Assembly: GCA_036525535.1 (NCBI GenBank)
Contig: DATDAH010000261.1
Location: 1-36,558, forward strand
Direction of reading: 5' to 3'
Length of the DNA stretch: 36,558 nucleotides
DNA from: DATDAH01 sp036525535
Lineage (GTDB): Bacteria > Actinomycetota > Acidimicrobiia > Acidimicrobiales > DATDAH01
In this document: positions 35,875 through 36,558 of the stretch, piece by piece
Layout: the number at the start of each line of letters is the position of its first letter
Position numbering within the stretch: the stretch's first letter is position 1
Notes under the pieces: model-generated
Told to the model about the DNA's origin: nothing
The model's database searches: none
Seen by the model: the letters and a program-made list of their open reading frames with translations, nothing else
Made by a program: the position numbers and the translations under genes

Positions 35875-36558
35875 GTGGCCAAGACAGAATCGTCCTACTC
35901 GGCCAAGGACATCACCGTCCTGGAAGGCCTCGAGGCCGTCCGCAAGCGGCCAGGGATGTACATCGGGTCCACCGGCCCCAGCGGGCTCCACCACCTCGTC
36001 TACGAGGTGGTGGACAACGCTGTGGACGAGGCGATGGCGGGGCACTGCACCCGCATCGACGTCACCCTCCTGGCCGACGGCGGCTGCGAGGTCCGTGACG
36101 ACGGCCGGGGCATACCCACCGACGTCAAGACCAAGGGGAAGTCTGCGGCCGAGGTCGTGCTCACCGTCCTGCACGCCGGCGGCAAGTTCGGCGGCGACGG
36201 CTACAAGGTCTCCGGCGGCCTCCACGGCGTCGGCGTCTCGGTGGTCAACGCCCTCTCAGAACGCTGCGAGATCGAGATCGACCGCGAGGGTCAGCACCAC
36301 TTCATGGACTTCGCCAAGGGCGGCAAGGTCCAGACCAAGCTCAAGGTGACCGGCAAGGCCCCGCGGGACCGCACCGGCACGACGGTCCGCTTCTGGCCCG
36401 ATCCCACGATCTTCGACGAGGTCGACTTCCGGGCCCAGACCCTGGTCGAGCGCCTGCAGATGATGGCCTTCCTGAACAAGGGCCTGGAGATCCGGCTGAA
36501 CGACCAGCGGGATCCCGAGGCCGAGACCGTCGTGTTCCGCTACGCCGGCGGCATCGTC
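35875..36558 (+). CDS. gyrB: DNA gyrase subunit B, 3' end cut by window edge
   Basis: GyrB is the ATPase subunit of gyrase, which introduces negative supercoils. 228 codons are visible, all within the GHKL ATPase domain. Markers are EGLEAVRKRPGMYIGSTGPSGLHHL, the Mg-binding EVVDNAVDEAMAG (44-56), DDGRGIPTD (75-83) and the ATP lid GGLHGVGVSVVNALS (114-128). The GTG at 35875 begins VAKTESSYSAKDI, in line with actinobacterial GyrB. It is the last gene of the window. Confidence 0.96.
   Translation, partial: MAKTESSYSAKDITVLEGLEAVRKRPGMYIGSTGPSGLHHLVYEVVDNAVDEAMAGHCTRIDVTLLADGGCEVRDDGRGIPTDVKTKGKSAAEVVLTVLHAGGKFGGDGYKVSGGLHGVGVSVVNALSERCEIEIDREGQHHFMDFAKGGKVQTKLKVTGKAPRDRTGTTVRFWPDPTIFDEVDFRAQTLVERLQMMAFLNKGLEIRLNDQRDPEAETVVFRYAGGIV

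Noticed and set aside
1..36558. CRISPR array, rRNA, tRNA or intact insertion sequence
   Set aside because: No regularly spaced identical repeats, rRNA-like sequence, tRNA cloverleaf or transposase was seen on reading both strands.

Overview
This window is a very GC-rich actinobacterial chromosome segment spanning the replication origin. Gene order matches the conserved mycobacterial and actinobacterial origin neighbourhood almost gene for gene. The left arm runs dnaB-rplI-rpsR-ssb-rpsF, a class A PBP and a DUF5318 protein. It continues with cca, a DUF6049 secreted protein, an ECF sigma/anti-sigma pair, trxB-trxA, a cwlM-like gene and parB-parA-rsmG-jag-yidC-yidD-rnpA-rpmH. The right arm is dnaA-oriC-dnaN-recF-DUF721-(inserts)-gyrB. 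Short spacing, GTG starts, 4-nt stop/start overlaps and frequent leaderless-type promoters (TAnnnT 7-8 nt before the start codon) suggest a deep-branching actinobacterium such as Acidimicrobiia. That placement is inference; no rRNA is present to confirm it.

Layout. 1-3446: minus-strand replication/ribosome operon (rpsF-ssb-rpsR-rplI, then dnaB). 3508-8732: DUF192 lipoprotein, panB, three small proteins, the class A PBP and DUF5318. 8793-10474: plus-strand NTF2-like protein, methyltransferase and DinB protein, then a structured, possibly transcribed convergent intergenic region. 10670-13086: HDAC-like deacetylase and CCA-adding enzyme, overlapping by 4 nt. 13228-23253: plus-strand GNAT, DUF6049, DegV, Ser/Thr kinase, ECF sigma factor, anti-sigma factor, membrane protein, trxB, trxA and cwlM-like. 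23432-28845: parB to rpmH on the minus strand. 29385-36558: dnaA, oriC, dnaN, recF, DUF721, methyltransferase, an insert of small accessory genes, and gyrB running off the edge.

How the parts fit together. DnaA acts at oriC (30813-31126), DnaN and RecF act at the fork, DnaB unwinds and SSB coats single strands. ParA/ParB with parS-like sites beside rsmG segregate the origin. RnpA, L34, YidC/YidD and Jag form the usual RNA-processing and membrane-insertion operon. The cell-wall genes differ most from the mycobacterial pattern. The slot normally holding murJ fused to a pseudokinase and a discoidin-like domain holds no murJ; instead there is degV plus a free-standing receptor kinase with intact catalytic residues and a discoidin-like tail. 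A few genes away, the CwlM-like amidase has lost its metal-binding residues.

The strongest regulatory observations are two exact GGAAT-N18-GTT (SigR/SigH-type) promoters, one before trxB and one before trxA, and two mini-ORFs chained by ATGA overlaps directly into dnaN. An ECF sigma gene also lacks any ATG/GTG/TTG start that would include its full region 2. No tRNA, rRNA, CRISPR array or intact insertion sequence was seen.
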